Origin: CAWCDJ01 sp963796485
GTDB lineage: Bacteria > Acidobacteriota > Terriglobia > Bryobacterales > Bryobacteraceae
DNA length: 64,000 bases
Direction: 5' to 3'
Assembly: GCA_963796485.1 (NCBI GenBank)
Contig: CAWCLV010000006.1
Span: forward strand, 62,001 to 126,000
The position numbers were made by a program, and so were the translations under genes. The notes below the pieces were generated by a model. It saw only the letters and a list, made by a program, of their open reading frames with translations. It was not told where the DNA came from and did not search any database. Shown in pieces: positions 50,295 to 58,806 of this stretch. Positions within the stretch are counted from its first letter, which is position 1. Every line of letters begins with the position of its first letter.

Positions 50295-52175
50295 TCAGCC
50301 GCCCATCCGGCTGTTTGGTTTCGAATCGCCCGGATGCCTCCGGGCCATGCCTGCCATCCGGCGGCGGACGAGCGGAAAATGGAGCCGCAGAACGCGCTCC
50401 CGGCGAGATTCCTCCTCGAGGGCGCGGCTGCGCGCGGCAAGCAGATCGGATAGCGAGATCATGCCGGCCAGTCTTCGAGGATCGTCAGGATCCACGACCG
50501 GCATCCGTGTCACCGCGCTATCGGCCATCCGGTTGACTACGTAGCGGAGCGGTTCGTCCGCGCGGGCCACCACCGGATCGCGGCGCGCCGAGTCGCCTAG
50601 CGAACGCCCGGCGTACGCCGGATTTCGGAAAGTCTCCTCGAGTTGGCCCGGCGTGACTACACCCACCAGGTGGCTGTCGGCATCGACCACCGGGTAGAGC
50701 CGCTGGGCGCGCCGCGCGCCCGTGGTTCGAAGCTGTGGAGCGACATCCCCGCACAGCGCGTCCGCCGGGAGTGCCACTATGTTCGTGCGCATCACGTCGC
50801 GCACCCGCAGGATCTCGAGCGGGTCCACCGCGTACTCGCAGCTCAAGTGCAGCCCGCGCCTGGCCACCTTCTCGGTCAGGATCGACCGGCGCATCGTGAG
50901 GACGCTGAAGGCATGACTTACAGTGACGGCAAGCAGGAGCGGGACCAGCATATTCATGTCGTGGGTGACCTCGAGCGCGAAGATTACACCGGTCAGCGGG
51001 GCCCTCATCGTCCCGCCCAGTACGGCTCCCATGCTCACCAGCGGCCAGAAACCGGCGCCCAGGTGAGGCAGAAATGCCGCTTCCGCGCCTCCCAGCGCTC
51101 CACCCATCATGAGCAGCGGGGCCAGGACGCCCCCGGAGGTGCCGGAGCCCAGCGAGACCGCCCAGATGAACGACTTCACAAAGAGAATCCCCAGAATCAG
51201 GTTCCGCGGGACGTCGCCCCCCAGCAGCGCGCCGATCGTGTCGTACCCCACCCCGAGCGCCTGCGGAAATACCAGGCCGCCTAACCCGACTACCAGGCCG
51301 CCGATCGCCGGCCACCACATCCAGTGGATCGGCAACCGGCGGAAGAGGTCTTCCGCCGCGTAGACCGCCGACGAAGCCCCCACCGACAACGCGCCCGCCA
51401 GCACGCCGGCAATCAGACAGCCCAGCAGACCCGCCGGCCCCACCGGCAGTGTATGGGCGGAAACCGGAAACAGCGGACCCGTCCCCAACAGGTACGGACG
51501 CGTCGCGGCCGCCGCCACACTGGCGAGCGCTACCGGGACTAAGCTGCGCGGCTTCCACTCGAAGAGCAGCAACTCCACGGCAAGAAGGACCGCCGACACC
51601 GGCGAGGCGAAGGTCGCGGACATGCCCGCCGCGGCGCCGGCCACCAGCAGGGTCTTGCGTTCGGAGCTGGACAGGTGAAAAAACTGGGCGATCATCGACC
51701 CGAATGCCGCGCCCGTCATGATGATCGGACCCTCCGCGCCGAAGGGTCCGCCGGATCCGATCGAAATCGCGCTCGAGAGCGGCTTGAGGATTGCCACTTT
51801 GGGCGCGACCTTGCTCCCGCTGATGAGGATCGATTCGATGGCTTCCGGTATTCCGTGCCCGCGGATCTTCTCGGACCCGTAACGCGCCATCACCCCGATG
51901 ATGAGGGCGCCGCCGATCGGGATCAGAATCTCCAGGGCGCCCAAATGGTTGCCGGCGGGCGAAACCAGCGCCGTGCCCCAACGGCCGTAAAAGAAGAGAT
52001 TAGTAAAGATGCCGATGAGCCTGAGAAGTGCCAGCGCGATAAAGGCGCTCGCAAAGCCAATTACCAGGGCGAGCCCGGAAATCCAAAGGCTCCGCCGGCC
52101 CATCGTGAAATCGCCCAGCTTTGTGGCTGTTTCGACCGGCGCTTCCATCTGACGCCCCCGCGATTCGCCCCTCAT
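50295..52175 (-). CDS. ClC-type chloride channel/antiporter with CBS pair
   Basis: The 626-residue protein starts at ATG 52175, overlapping the MarR stop (ATGA). Ten to twelve membrane helices carry ClC filter motifs GSGGPFGAEGPIIMTGAAFGS (the GxEGP region) and GSGTSGGVLAPLLMMGGALGG. A C-terminal pair of CBS domains (RVRDVMRTNIVALPADALCG and ADEPLRYVVNRMADSAVTRMPVVD) follows. It is probably a Cl-/H+ exchanger or channel gated by nucleotide binding at the CBS pair. Coupling to a MarR regulator suggests induced expression. Confidence 0.92.
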   Translation of the reverse strand: MRGESRGRQMEAPVETATKLGDFTMGRRSLWISGLALVIGFASAFIALALLRLIGIFTNLFFYGRWGTALVSPAGNHLGALEILIPIGGALIIGVMARYGSEKIRGHGIPEAIESILISGSKVAPKVAILKPLSSAISIGSGGPFGAEGPIIMTGAAFGSMIAQFFHLSSSERKTLLVAGAAAGMSATFASPVSAVLLAVELLLFEWKPRSLVPVALASVAAAATRPYLLGTGPLFPVSAHTLPVGPAGLLGCLIAGVLAGALSVGASSAVYAAEDLFRRLPIHWMWWPAIGGLVVGLGGLVFPQALGVGYDTIGALLGGDVPRNLILGILFVKSFIWAVSLGSGTSGGVLAPLLMMGGALGGAEAAFLPHLGAGFWPLVSMGAVLGGTMRAPLTGVIFALEVTHDMNMLVPLLLAVTVSHAFSVLTMRRSILTEKVARRGLHLSCEYAVDPLEILRVRDVMRTNIVALPADALCGDVAPQLRTTGARRAQRLYPVVDADSHLVGVVTPGQLEETFRNPAYAGRSLGDSARRDPVVARADEPLRYVVNRMADSAVTRMPVVDPDDPRRLAGMISLSDLLAARSRALEEESRRERVLRLHFPLVRRRMAGMARRHPGDSKPNSRMGG

Positions 52176-52621
52176 ATCTCAGGCGGAAGACCTGCCAGGA
52201 CCCTTTCGAGTGCATTCACCAGAAGCGGACCGGTGCGGCGGAGTTCTTCCTGGTGCAACTCCGAGAGGCGCCTTAGCATCTCCCGGCCGTCGGCGATAAG
52301 GGAAATCTGAACCTGCCTACGGTCTTTCCCAGTGTGGCTCCGTTCGACAAGTCCCCTTGCTTCCATGCGGTCAACCAGTCCGACGGCACTGTGATGCTGG
52401 ATCATTAGTCTCTCGGCAACTTCGCCGATAGTCGGGCCTGGTTCGCCGTGGGCGCACAAAGCAAGCAGCATCTGGTGCTGCTGCGGCTCGATTCCCTCCT
52501 GCCTGGCCGCGGTTTCACTGAAGTGCAGGAACCGGCGGATCTGGTAGCGGAAGTCCGCCAATGCCCGATAATCGGCTGCGGACAGGTCTCGCGACGCAGT
52601 CGGTTTGCGGCTCTCTGTCAC
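52172..52621 (-). CDS. MarR-family transcriptional regulator, GTG start
   Basis: The 149-residue protein has a winged helix with EPGPTIGEVAERLMIQHHSAVGLVDRMEARGLVERSHTGKDRRQVQISLIADG, the MarR signature, flanked by dimerisation helices. It starts at GTG 52621, only 6 bases beyond a -10 box, so the transcript may be leaderless. A perfect dyad overlaps that box, suggesting autorepression. It is coupled by ATGA to the ClC gene it probably controls. Confidence 0.9.
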   Translation of the reverse strand: MTESRKPTASRDLSAADYRALADFRYQIRRFLHFSETAARQEGIEPQQHQMLLALCAHGEPGPTIGEVAERLMIQHHSAVGLVDRMEARGLVERSHTGKDRRQVQISLIADGREMLRRLSELHQEELRRTGPLLVNALERVLAGLPPEI

Positions 52622-52625
52622 AACT

Positions 52626-52642
52626 ATATCGTAGCACGATAT
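52626..52642. promoter_or_regulatory. operator dyad of the MarR-ClC operon
   Basis: ATATCGT-AGC-ACGATAT is a perfect 7-bp-arm dyad 5 bases before the MarR start codon, overlapping the predicted -10 element. It is the size and position of a MarR operator. Confidence 0.7.
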
Positions 52643-52656
52643 TTATTAGTGGACAA
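52628..52656 (-). promoter_or_regulatory. sigma-70 promoter of the MarR-ClC operon
   Basis: TTGTCC (52651-52656), 17 bases, TACGAT (52628-52633) on the minus strand. Predicted initiation is at the GTG start codon itself (about 52621). Confidence 0.5.
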
Positions 52657-52709
52657 ACATCAGGTTTTTCCCTGTAGTACCACTCAGAAAAAACCGTGCA
52701 TATACGGTC

Positions 52710-52737
52710 TTGTTTTAGGATTCGTTTGTGCTATTCT
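52710..52737 (+). promoter_or_regulatory. sigma-70-like promoter of the small gene at 52783
   Basis: TTGTTT (52710-52715) and TATTCT (52732-52737) are separated by 16 bases, 45 bases before the ATG at 52783. Confidence 0.45.
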
Positions 52738-52782
52738 TTACCAAAGCTAGGAAAAATCCGATACTGAGGCCCGAAATAGCTC

Positions 52783-52992
52783 ATGTCCCAATTACACACG
52801 CTCAAGTACACCGAGTCCTCTCAGTTCCAGGCCGCCGCGACCGATCAGATGCGACTTCGTGCTTTGAGCCGTCTTTATGCCAGACGCGAGGCAGTGGATT
52901 GCCTTATCCGCTCGCTCGAGGTCTATGAAAGCACGCAGGAGCAGCGCAAGGCATGCTGCGTTGCCATCAGTGCTGAGCGGAAGTGCTCGTAA
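52783..52992 (+). CDS. small hypothetical protein (69 aa)
   Basis: ATG 52783 opens MSQLHTLKYTESSQFQAAAT, with a helix-forming centre (LRALSRLYARREAVDCLIRS, LEVYESTQEQRKACCVAISA). A plausible promoter precedes it. No family was recognised. The last 26 bases overlap the convergent response-regulator gene. Confidence 0.55.
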   Translation: MSQLHTLKYTESSQFQAAATDQMRLRALSRLYARREAVDCLIRSLEVYESTQEQRKACCVAISAERKCS

Positions 52993-53629
52993 GGTTTCTC
53001 TCGATCGCGAATTTCACGAGTCCCACCAGGTCGTGGACGTTCAGTTTCCGCATTAGGCCGGCCCGGTAGGTATCCACCGTCTTCGGGCTGATGTCCAGAA
53101 GGTCGGCAATGTCTTTGGCACGGAGGCCGTTCACCAGGTAAGAGAACACCTCCAACTCACGCGGGCTCAGGCACGCCAGCGGGTCTTCCGCCGCGCTCTT
53201 TTCGCCCTTGGTGAAGAGCCCCGCACCGCGTAGCAGGGGCGATACATAGACGCCGCCGTCCCGAACGAAGCTGATGGCATCGAGAAGGTGCCTGGATGGC
53301 CCATCTTTCAAGAGATAGGCGTCCGCCCCCACCCGCAGTGCTTCCATCACTATCGCTTCATCCCTGCTGATCGACAGGATCATGAGTTTGGCGTTCGACC
53401 CCTCTGCCCGCAGCCGCCGCACCGCCTCGACACCGGTCATGCCGGGCATGTGAAGGTCGAGGATGGCAAAGTCGGGCTGGAGCGAGAGGATCATGTCGAC
53501 CGCGGCCGCTCCGTCCGAGCATTGGCCCAGGATCCGGAAGCCGTGCGAGGCGCAGAGAGCGGCGATTCCTTCCCGCACGATGGCGTGGTCGTCCGCGAGG
53601 ACAAAGCTCGTCGTAGTCGATTCCTGCAT
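52967..53629 (-). CDS. LuxR/NarL-type response regulator
   Basis: The 220-residue protein has a receiver domain (SFVLADDHAIVREGIAALCA) with acceptor Asp in QPDFAILDLHMPGMTG and switch Lys in ADAYLLKDGPSRHLLDAI. It has a LuxR C-terminal domain (LSPRELEVFSYLVNGLRAKDIADLLDISPKTVDTYRAGLMRKLNVHD). The kinase gene is 11 bases upstream on the same strand, so they form a two-component pair. Confidence 0.92.
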   Translation of the reverse strand: MQESTTTSFVLADDHAIVREGIAALCASHGFRILGQCSDGAAAVDMILSLQPDFAILDLHMPGMTGVEAVRRLRAEGSNAKLMILSISRDEAIVMEALRVGADAYLLKDGPSRHLLDAISFVRDGGVYVSPLLRGAGLFTKGEKSAAEDPLACLSPRELEVFSYLVNGLRAKDIADLLDISPKTVDTYRAGLMRKLNVHDLVGLVKFAIERNLTSTSAQH

Positions 53630-53640
53630 GATTTGTACGC

Positions 53641-54579
53641 TTACCGCAGCGTCTCCGGGAACGGCACGGCCAGTTCCAGTTTAGTACCAACAGGCCCGCT
53701 TTGGATCTCTAATGTTCCTTCCAGGGCGGCGGCATGTTCCCGTACCGCCTGAAGGCCGATTCCCGACGCAACCCCTGGAGGCCCGGTAAGCACCCGCCTG
53801 GCATCGAAGCCGACGCCGTTGTCCGCAACCGTCAGGACCAACAGGCCGTCGCGAGGGGCGAGACCGACGCTCACGCTGGTCGCGCGCGAGTGGCGGGTAA
53901 TGTTCGAGAGTGCCTCCTGGAGGCAGCGGTAAACCAGGATTTTCCGATCTAAATCGGGTTCCGAGGGAAGGGGTTCGATCTGGAACTCCGTCCGATACAT
54001 TTCCGGAATGCCGCTCAAGCCCCAGACCAGGCGCAGGGCGGCTTCCAGATTCAGGCGCTGCCAGTCGGGCGGGTGCAGGCGTTTCGAGACCGAGCGGACC
54101 TCTTCCAGGGCGTCGCGAACCAGCATCGAAATCTTTTCGATTGCCTGCCTGACGCCGGCGGAGGGGTCCACCACGTGCGCGGAGATCAGTTCCAGTTGCA
54201 GCCGCATTGCCGCCAGCATCTGACCGACCCCGGTATGAAGCTCGCGTCCGAGCCGTTGCCGCTCGAGCTCAATCTGGCGCGTCGCTTTCCAGGCGCTCCC
54301 CCGGCGCCGCTCGCGCACCCGGAGCGCGAGTTGCCGCTCGGCCGCCTCCAGCCGGAAATAGCGGCTGAGGAAGCCGTGGGCTAGAGGAGGAAGCAAATAG
54401 AAAGCGCGGGTTGACGCTTCCTGGCCGGGGGTGGAAAGCACCCTGGCCAGACCGGCCGCCGCCCACTCCTCTAATATGTCGATTCCTTTTTTTTGGAAGG
54501 CCGGGTTTTCCGCTCTTCGCGCAACGTCGTGGCGGACCACATCTAATGTGCTTAACCCGGGCACCGAGCTACTGCTCAA
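53641..54579 (-). CDS. soluble sensor histidine kinase (HisKA_3)
   Basis: The 312-residue protein has no membrane segment, so it is cytoplasmic. An N-terminal helical part (residues 1-100) is of unknown function. The dimerisation helix ELERQRLGRELHTGVGQMLAAMRLQLEL carries the phospho-acceptor His, and the ATPase domain has CLQEALSNITRHSRA, VADNGVGFDARR and ASGIGLQAVREHAAAL. It controls the adjacent LuxR-type regulator. The signal is unknown. Confidence 0.9.
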   Translation of the reverse strand: MSSSSVPGLSTLDVVRHDVARRAENPAFQKKGIDILEEWAAAGLARVLSTPGQEASTRAFYLLPPLAHGFLSRYFRLEAAERQLALRVRERRRGSAWKATRQIELERQRLGRELHTGVGQMLAAMRLQLELISAHVVDPSAGVRQAIEKISMLVRDALEEVRSVSKRLHPPDWQRLNLEAALRLVWGLSGIPEMYRTEFQIEPLPSEPDLDRKILVYRCLQEALSNITRHSRATSVSVGLAPRDGLLVLTVADNGVGFDARRVLTGPPGVASGIGLQAVREHAAALEGTLEIQSGPVGTKLELAVPFPETLR

Positions 54580-54730
54580 CCGGATGTCTCCTGGGCGTTT
54601 TACCAGATTGTGCCTTGCCCAGGATGCCAGCTATGGATATACGTCGCAAGATAAGTACGTACCTGGTACGACGCTAACTTAACGTAGTACTTGCAAGCAC
54701 TTGCGAGAAGCGATATAAATTGGATGCGTC

Positions 54731-55195
54731 ATGAGACGAGACATCAGTGTAGTTCCCAGAGTGGCGATTTTCCTGGCCGGCATCGCGGCAGGCGCGCTGA
54801 CCCTTCGCGGGCAGCGCGGGGGGCCCGCCGCCGACACCGGCGAGGTCAAGAAACTGGCAGCGGCACTGGAGACCCGGCTGGCTGCGCACGAAACCGCCAA
54901 TCAAGCCAGGTTCACCCAGATCGAGGCGCGCCTCGAGGAACACTCCTCCAAACTCGCCGAAATGCCTTCCACCGCCCAGATTGTCGGTGCGATGGAGCAA
55001 CTCTTATCGAAGACGATGAGTTCGCTCGACGAGCGCCTGACCGCACAGGCTCACTCGATCGACCTCCTGAAGACGACCGTCTCGCAGACCGACAGTCTGC
55101 TGGAGCGGGTCCTCGAATCGATAGATTCACTGCAAAGCTACAGCGAGGGCCCGGAGCTGGCGGAAGATTCGCTGCTCCGCCGCCCCGCGGTGTAG
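54731..55195 (+). CDS. coiled-coil protein with N-terminal membrane segment
   Basis: The 154-residue protein has an N-terminal hydrophobic segment (VPRVAIFLAGIAAGALTL, residues about 8-25), a membrane anchor or signal. A long helical region follows, with heptad-like periodicity (EVKKLAAALETRLAAHETAN, FTQIEARLEEHSSKLAEMPS, LDERLTAQAHSIDLLKTTVS). It has no recognised family and is probably a structural or tethering protein. It stands alone, divergent from the kinase gene. Confidence 0.7.
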   Translation: MRRDISVVPRVAIFLAGIAAGALTLRGQRGGPAADTGEVKKLAAALETRLAAHETANQARFTQIEARLEEHSSKLAEMPSTAQIVGAMEQLLSKTMSSLDERLTAQAHSIDLLKTTVSQTDSLLERVLESIDSLQSYSEGPELAEDSLLRRPAV

Positions 55196-55289
55196 CTCCT
55201 CCGTCCGCGTTTTCCATCCCGCGACCGCCGCGGAAAATCCTTCTGATTCGTTTACCTTCCGAAACGCACTACTCTAGATCAATAGACAC

Positions 55290-55445
55290 ATGGATCTTGC
55301 AAAGGTGGTTGCGGAGTTGAAAGAGGAACTGGCGAACCTGGACGCCGCCATCGCCAGCCTGGAACGGCTGCAAGCCGCCGGCCGCCGGCGGGCCAAGCCC
55401 AAAACCGACGGCAAAGCGGACCGGCAGCACGATAGCGAAGAGTAG
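55290..55445 (+). CDS. 51-residue coiled-coil protein
   Basis: ATG 55290 opens MDLAKVVAELKEELANLDAA and continues IASLERLQAAGRRRAKPKTD, ending at TAG 55443-55445. The N-terminal 30 residues form a clear amphipathic heptad helix and the tail is basic. Similar short proteins are frequent in Bryobacterales genomes, from memory. The function is unknown. Confidence 0.6.
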   Translation: MDLAKVVAELKEELANLDAAIASLERLQAAGRRRAKPKTDGKADRQHDSEE

Positions 55446-55548
55446 CTAGCTGGGCGTCTCGGCCGAGACGCGGCAAGACTGGCGGCGGCCGAACGCGAAT
55501 GGACCGCGCTTTTCCCGGCGTCCGCGCCCACACTCACCGCGCAGACGC

Positions 55549-56037
55549 TTAGAACGGAACGTCGTCGTCCGTGATGCCCTGGTTAAATTCTTCGGCAGGC
55601 GCGGCCGCGGCGGCCGGCTGGGGACGCTGCGCGGAGCGGGGCATCGATACGGGGCGCTCGAAATCGCCGCCGCCCTGTTCGCCTTCGGAGCGCCCGCCGC
55701 CGCCGCCCAGCAGAATCACGTTGCCGCCCTCGCAGACGACCTCCGTGATGTATTTCTTCTGCCCGTCCTTATCCTCGTAGCTGCGGCTCTCGATCCGCCC
55801 TTCCAGGTAGATCTGCTTGCCCTTCAGCAGGTAGTTGGCGACATTCTCCGTCCGCCACATCACGATGTTGTGCCAGTCGGTGATTTCCTTCCACTCCCCC
55901 GTCTGCTGGTCTTTCGTGCGGTGGCTCGTGGCCAGGGAAAACTTCGAAACCGAGATTCCACTCGGTGTGAACCGGGTCTCGGCATCTTTACCGAGATGGC
56001 CAAGCAAAATGACTTTATTGACGCTACGGGATGCCAT
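55549..56037 (-). CDS. ssb: single-stranded DNA-binding protein
   Basis: The 162-residue protein starts at ATG 56037 (MASRSVNKVILLGHLGKDAE); a longer frame to 56205 overlaps the TPR gene. The OB-fold signatures are ETRFTPSGISVSKFSLATSHRT, GEWKEITDWHNIVMWRTENVANYLLKGKQIYLEGRIESRSYEDKDGQKKY and the EVVCEGGNVILLG block. A Gly/Ser/Ala-rich linker leads to the acidic tip DDDVPF, the protein-docking tail of SSB. It binds single-stranded DNA as a tetramer in replication and repair. Confidence 0.95.
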   Translation of the reverse strand: MASRSVNKVILLGHLGKDAETRFTPSGISVSKFSLATSHRTKDQQTGEWKEITDWHNIVMWRTENVANYLLKGKQIYLEGRIESRSYEDKDGQKKYITEVVCEGGNVILLGGGGGRSEGEQGGGDFERPVSMPRSAQRPQPAAAAAPAEEFNQGITDDDVPF

Positions 56038-56083
56038 TCTATCCTGAACTGTATCATAAGCCGCCGGATTCCCGGACGACTTT

Positions 56084-57361
56084 TCACCGCGCCGTGGAGT
56101 AGTGTCCGGCCGACGCGATGGACGGGCAGCCCGCAACCGCGGCACGCGCTTCAGCCCGCGGAAAATACGGCGTAACCCGCGGCAATGTCTGCTCCAGGAA
56201 CTCACGGGAAGCCGCGCACGATCCGGAGGCTACCGCCGCCAGATGCCGCCACGCCTCGGCATCGACTTTCAAAGCGGCAGGGATGTCGAAATTCATCGCG
56301 CTCGAGAACTCGTCTTCGGCGTGCGTGAAGTCTTTCCGCCGGTAGAGGAGGATGCCGCGATAGAGGTGCGCCTCCCCGGAAGCCAGATCCTTCGCGGCCG
56401 CGAACGCCGTGCGGCTCGCCAGGTTGTAGTCTGCCAGCGCCTCCGCCGGCTGCCCGGCCGCCTCCTTGGCGCGGGCCCGCAAATAATACGGCCTCGCCTC
56501 CGTGGGCCTTTCCTTAATGGCGCGGGTCAGGCTGGCAAGCGCGTCGTTCGGGTTGCCCGCCAGCAATTGCGCGCCGCCCAACTCCGTGTAAGCCGCCGCC
56601 ATATCGGGCTGGGGCGCGATTCGCTCGAGCAGGGCAAGTTCGGCCGGGTCGCGCTTCGAATCCCAGACTCCCACAGCTCTCTTGTAATCCTCGGCGGCCT
56701 GCGCGTAGGATCCGCGCTCGAAGGCCTCCCTCGCAAACGTCCAGGCCACCCATCCCGGCGCGGTAGCGGGTTGGAAGCTGCGCTCCGCGCCGGCGAGGTC
56801 GCCATCGCGGAGAGCGAGATATCCCAGCCACTCCCGCCCGAGATTCAGCAGGCTCTGGCAGCGGTTGGCGGGCATGAAATTCGAAAGACAGGTCGGCGCC
56901 TGAAGGGCGAAGGACAGATCCTGCCGCGCTTTCGCCGAGGCTGCCTCATCCCCGCCGGCCTGTAGCCGGGCCACCGCCGAGAGCGCCTGCAGCCCGGAGG
57001 ACACGGGTTCCGGCAGCACGGTCTTTTCTTTATCCTTGAATCGCGCCGGCCACGCCTGGATCGCTTTCGCGAAAGCGGAAGCTGCCGTTGCAAATCCGGC
57101 GGGGTCATTCGACAGGGTCGCGCCCGCCAGCTCGCAGTACCCGAGCCGGTACTGAATCAGCGCCGTATCCGCGGGAAGCGCGACCGGCAGCAGCGCCGCC
57201 TGGGACTGCGTGCAGCCGATGGTGTCATGCAGCGGCGGAACGGCCGAAAGAACCACCCGGTCGAAGTCGGATTGCGCCTTCAGGGAAAGCGCCATTTGCT
57301 GCGAGTCCGAAGCCAGCAGGGCCGGCGATGCCAGCAGGAGCGTGAATATCCAGACCCTCAT
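56084..57361 (-). CDS. exported TPR protein
   Basis: The 425-residue protein starts at ATG 57361 (MRVWIFTLLLASPALLASDS), a good signal peptide; the upstream in-frame ATG at 57412 lies in the end of the EmrA-like gene. TPR-like repeats include WTFAREAFERGSYAQAAEDYKRAVGV, MAAAYTELGGAQLLAGNPNDALASLTRAIKERP, ARPYYLRARAKEAAGQPAEALADYNLAS and AHLYRGILLYRRKDFTHAEDEFSSAM. Its start is 48 bases past the EmrA-like stop, so it may be the last gene of that operon. Confidence 0.8.
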   Translation of the reverse strand: MRVWIFTLLLASPALLASDSQQMALSLKAQSDFDRVVLSAVPPLHDTIGCTQSQAALLPVALPADTALIQYRLGYCELAGATLSNDPAGFATAASAFAKAIQAWPARFKDKEKTVLPEPVSSGLQALSAVARLQAGGDEAASAKARQDLSFALQAPTCLSNFMPANRCQSLLNLGREWLGYLALRDGDLAGAERSFQPATAPGWVAWTFAREAFERGSYAQAAEDYKRAVGVWDSKRDPAELALLERIAPQPDMAAAYTELGGAQLLAGNPNDALASLTRAIKERPTEARPYYLRARAKEAAGQPAEALADYNLASRTAFAAAKDLASGEAHLYRGILLYRRKDFTHAEDEFSSAMNFDIPAALKVDAEAWRHLAAVASGSCAASREFLEQTLPRVTPYFPRAEARAAVAGCPSIASAGHYSTAR

Positions 57362-57408
57362 CCGGTTACCTATTCGCACCCTGGCGGCCATTGTACGATT
57401 ACGAACAG

Positions 57409-58698
57409 TCACTTCGTGAAAATGCTTACATCTACGTTCATCCCCGGCCGGAGCACGAACTGGGACTGGGGATCGACCAAAATCTTTACGGGGATTCTTT
57501 GCACCACCTTGACAAAATTACCGGTTGCGTTCTCTGGAGGAAGCAGACTGAGCCGGGAACCGGTGGCGCCGGCGATGGAATCGACGTGCCCGGTGACGGT
57601 CTTCCCGTACATATCCACGCTGATCTCCGCCTTTTGCCCGGAATGCACGCCGGCGAGCTGCGTTTCCTTGAAATTCGCCGTGACCCAGACGTCGTTCAGC
57701 GGGATGATGGCCATCAGGCTCTGCCCGGGAGCCACGGTTTGCCCCGGCTCGACCGACTTGCGCGTCACCACACCGTCGATCGGAGCCGTGATGGTGCTAT
57801 AGCTGAGCTGAAGTTCGGCGGTCTCGAGGTTTGCCCGCGCCGCTTCGACTGCGGCGGAGGCGGTTCCCACGTCGGTGGTGCGGATCGGCACCTGCCGGCG
57901 GTTCGCCACGGCCGACTGCACGTGGGCTTTGGCCTGCGCGACTCGCGATTCGGCCGAACCGAGCGCCGCCTTCCGGATACTCGCCTCGTTCTGCGCCGAG
58001 CCCAGCTTTTCACGCGAAGCCTGCAACTCGCTTTCGGCCACGCGCGCCGCAGCCACATATCCGTCGTATTGCTGCTTCGAGATCTCGGCCTTGTCCATCA
58101 GGGGCTTCATGCGGGCGAGGTCCGCCTGGGCGCGGTCATTGCTCGCCTGGCGCGCCTGCACGTTCGCCCGGGCGTAGGCCAGGTCCGCCACGGCTGCCTG
58201 CTCGGCGGCGATCCGTGCGCGGTCCAGGTCCGCCTGGGCGTTGGCGAGATCCGCCTGGGCCGCCACGACGCTCGATTGCGTGGTGTCGTTGGTCCACGGT
58301 ACGACTTCCCTGGCCGAACTAGCCTGCCCTTGCGCCTGAAGGACGCCCGCCTTCGCCAGATCCACCTTCGCCTGATAATCTCGGGGATCGATTCGCACCA
58401 GCACCTGGCCGGCCTTTACCGGCTGATTGTCCCGCACCAGCACTTCGAGGACGGTTCCCGGGATCTTGGGCGCAATCGCCGTCACATGGCCATCCACCGT
58501 CGCGTCATCGGTGCTCACGCGGTCCTGGTAATGCAGCCAGGTCGCAACGGCGGCGCCGGCCACGACCAGCAGGAGAAACAGCACGGCAAATTTCGCGCGC
58601 GAGCTCTTCTGCGGTTTTGGAGATTCCACGGCGGCCGCGGCACCCTCCTTCGCAAACTCTTCGACAGCGTTGGGCATGGATTCCTCGCTCTTCTTCAT
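57409..58698 (-). CDS. HlyD/EmrA-family membrane fusion protein
   Basis: The 429-residue protein has one N-terminal membrane helix (AKFAVLFLLLVVAGAAVATWL, about residues 34-54). The barrel-sandwich lipoyl halves are STDDATVDGHVTAIAPKIPGTVLEVLVRDNQPVKAGQVLVRIDP and the return block TITAPIDGVVTRKSVEPGQTV. A long coiled-coil hairpin lies between them (AQADLANAQADLDRARIAAE...). It bridges the DHA2 pump to TolC in the periplasm. It lies downstream of the pump gene (108-base gap). Confidence 0.9.
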   Translation of the reverse strand: MKKSEESMPNAVEEFAKEGAAAAVESPKPQKSSRAKFAVLFLLLVVAGAAVATWLHYQDRVSTDDATVDGHVTAIAPKIPGTVLEVLVRDNQPVKAGQVLVRIDPRDYQAKVDLAKAGVLQAQGQASSAREVVPWTNDTTQSSVVAAQADLANAQADLDRARIAAEQAAVADLAYARANVQARQASNDRAQADLARMKPLMDKAEISKQQYDGYVAAARVAESELQASREKLGSAQNEASIRKAALGSAESRVAQAKAHVQSAVANRRQVPIRTTDVGTASAAVEAARANLETAELQLSYSTITAPIDGVVTRKSVEPGQTVAPGQSLMAIIPLNDVWVTANFKETQLAGVHSGQKAEISVDMYGKTVTGHVDSIAGATGSRLSLLPPENATGNFVKVVQRIPVKILVDPQSQFVLRPGMNVDVSIFTK

Positions 58699-58806
58699 GG
58701 CATCGGTGGGGCCAAAGCCCGGATAATCCGGAACTATCGGCCAGCAATTAACTTACGGTCAAACAAGCACCCGGCAGGCGAGAGGCCTCCTGCCCATATT
58801 TCGGCA

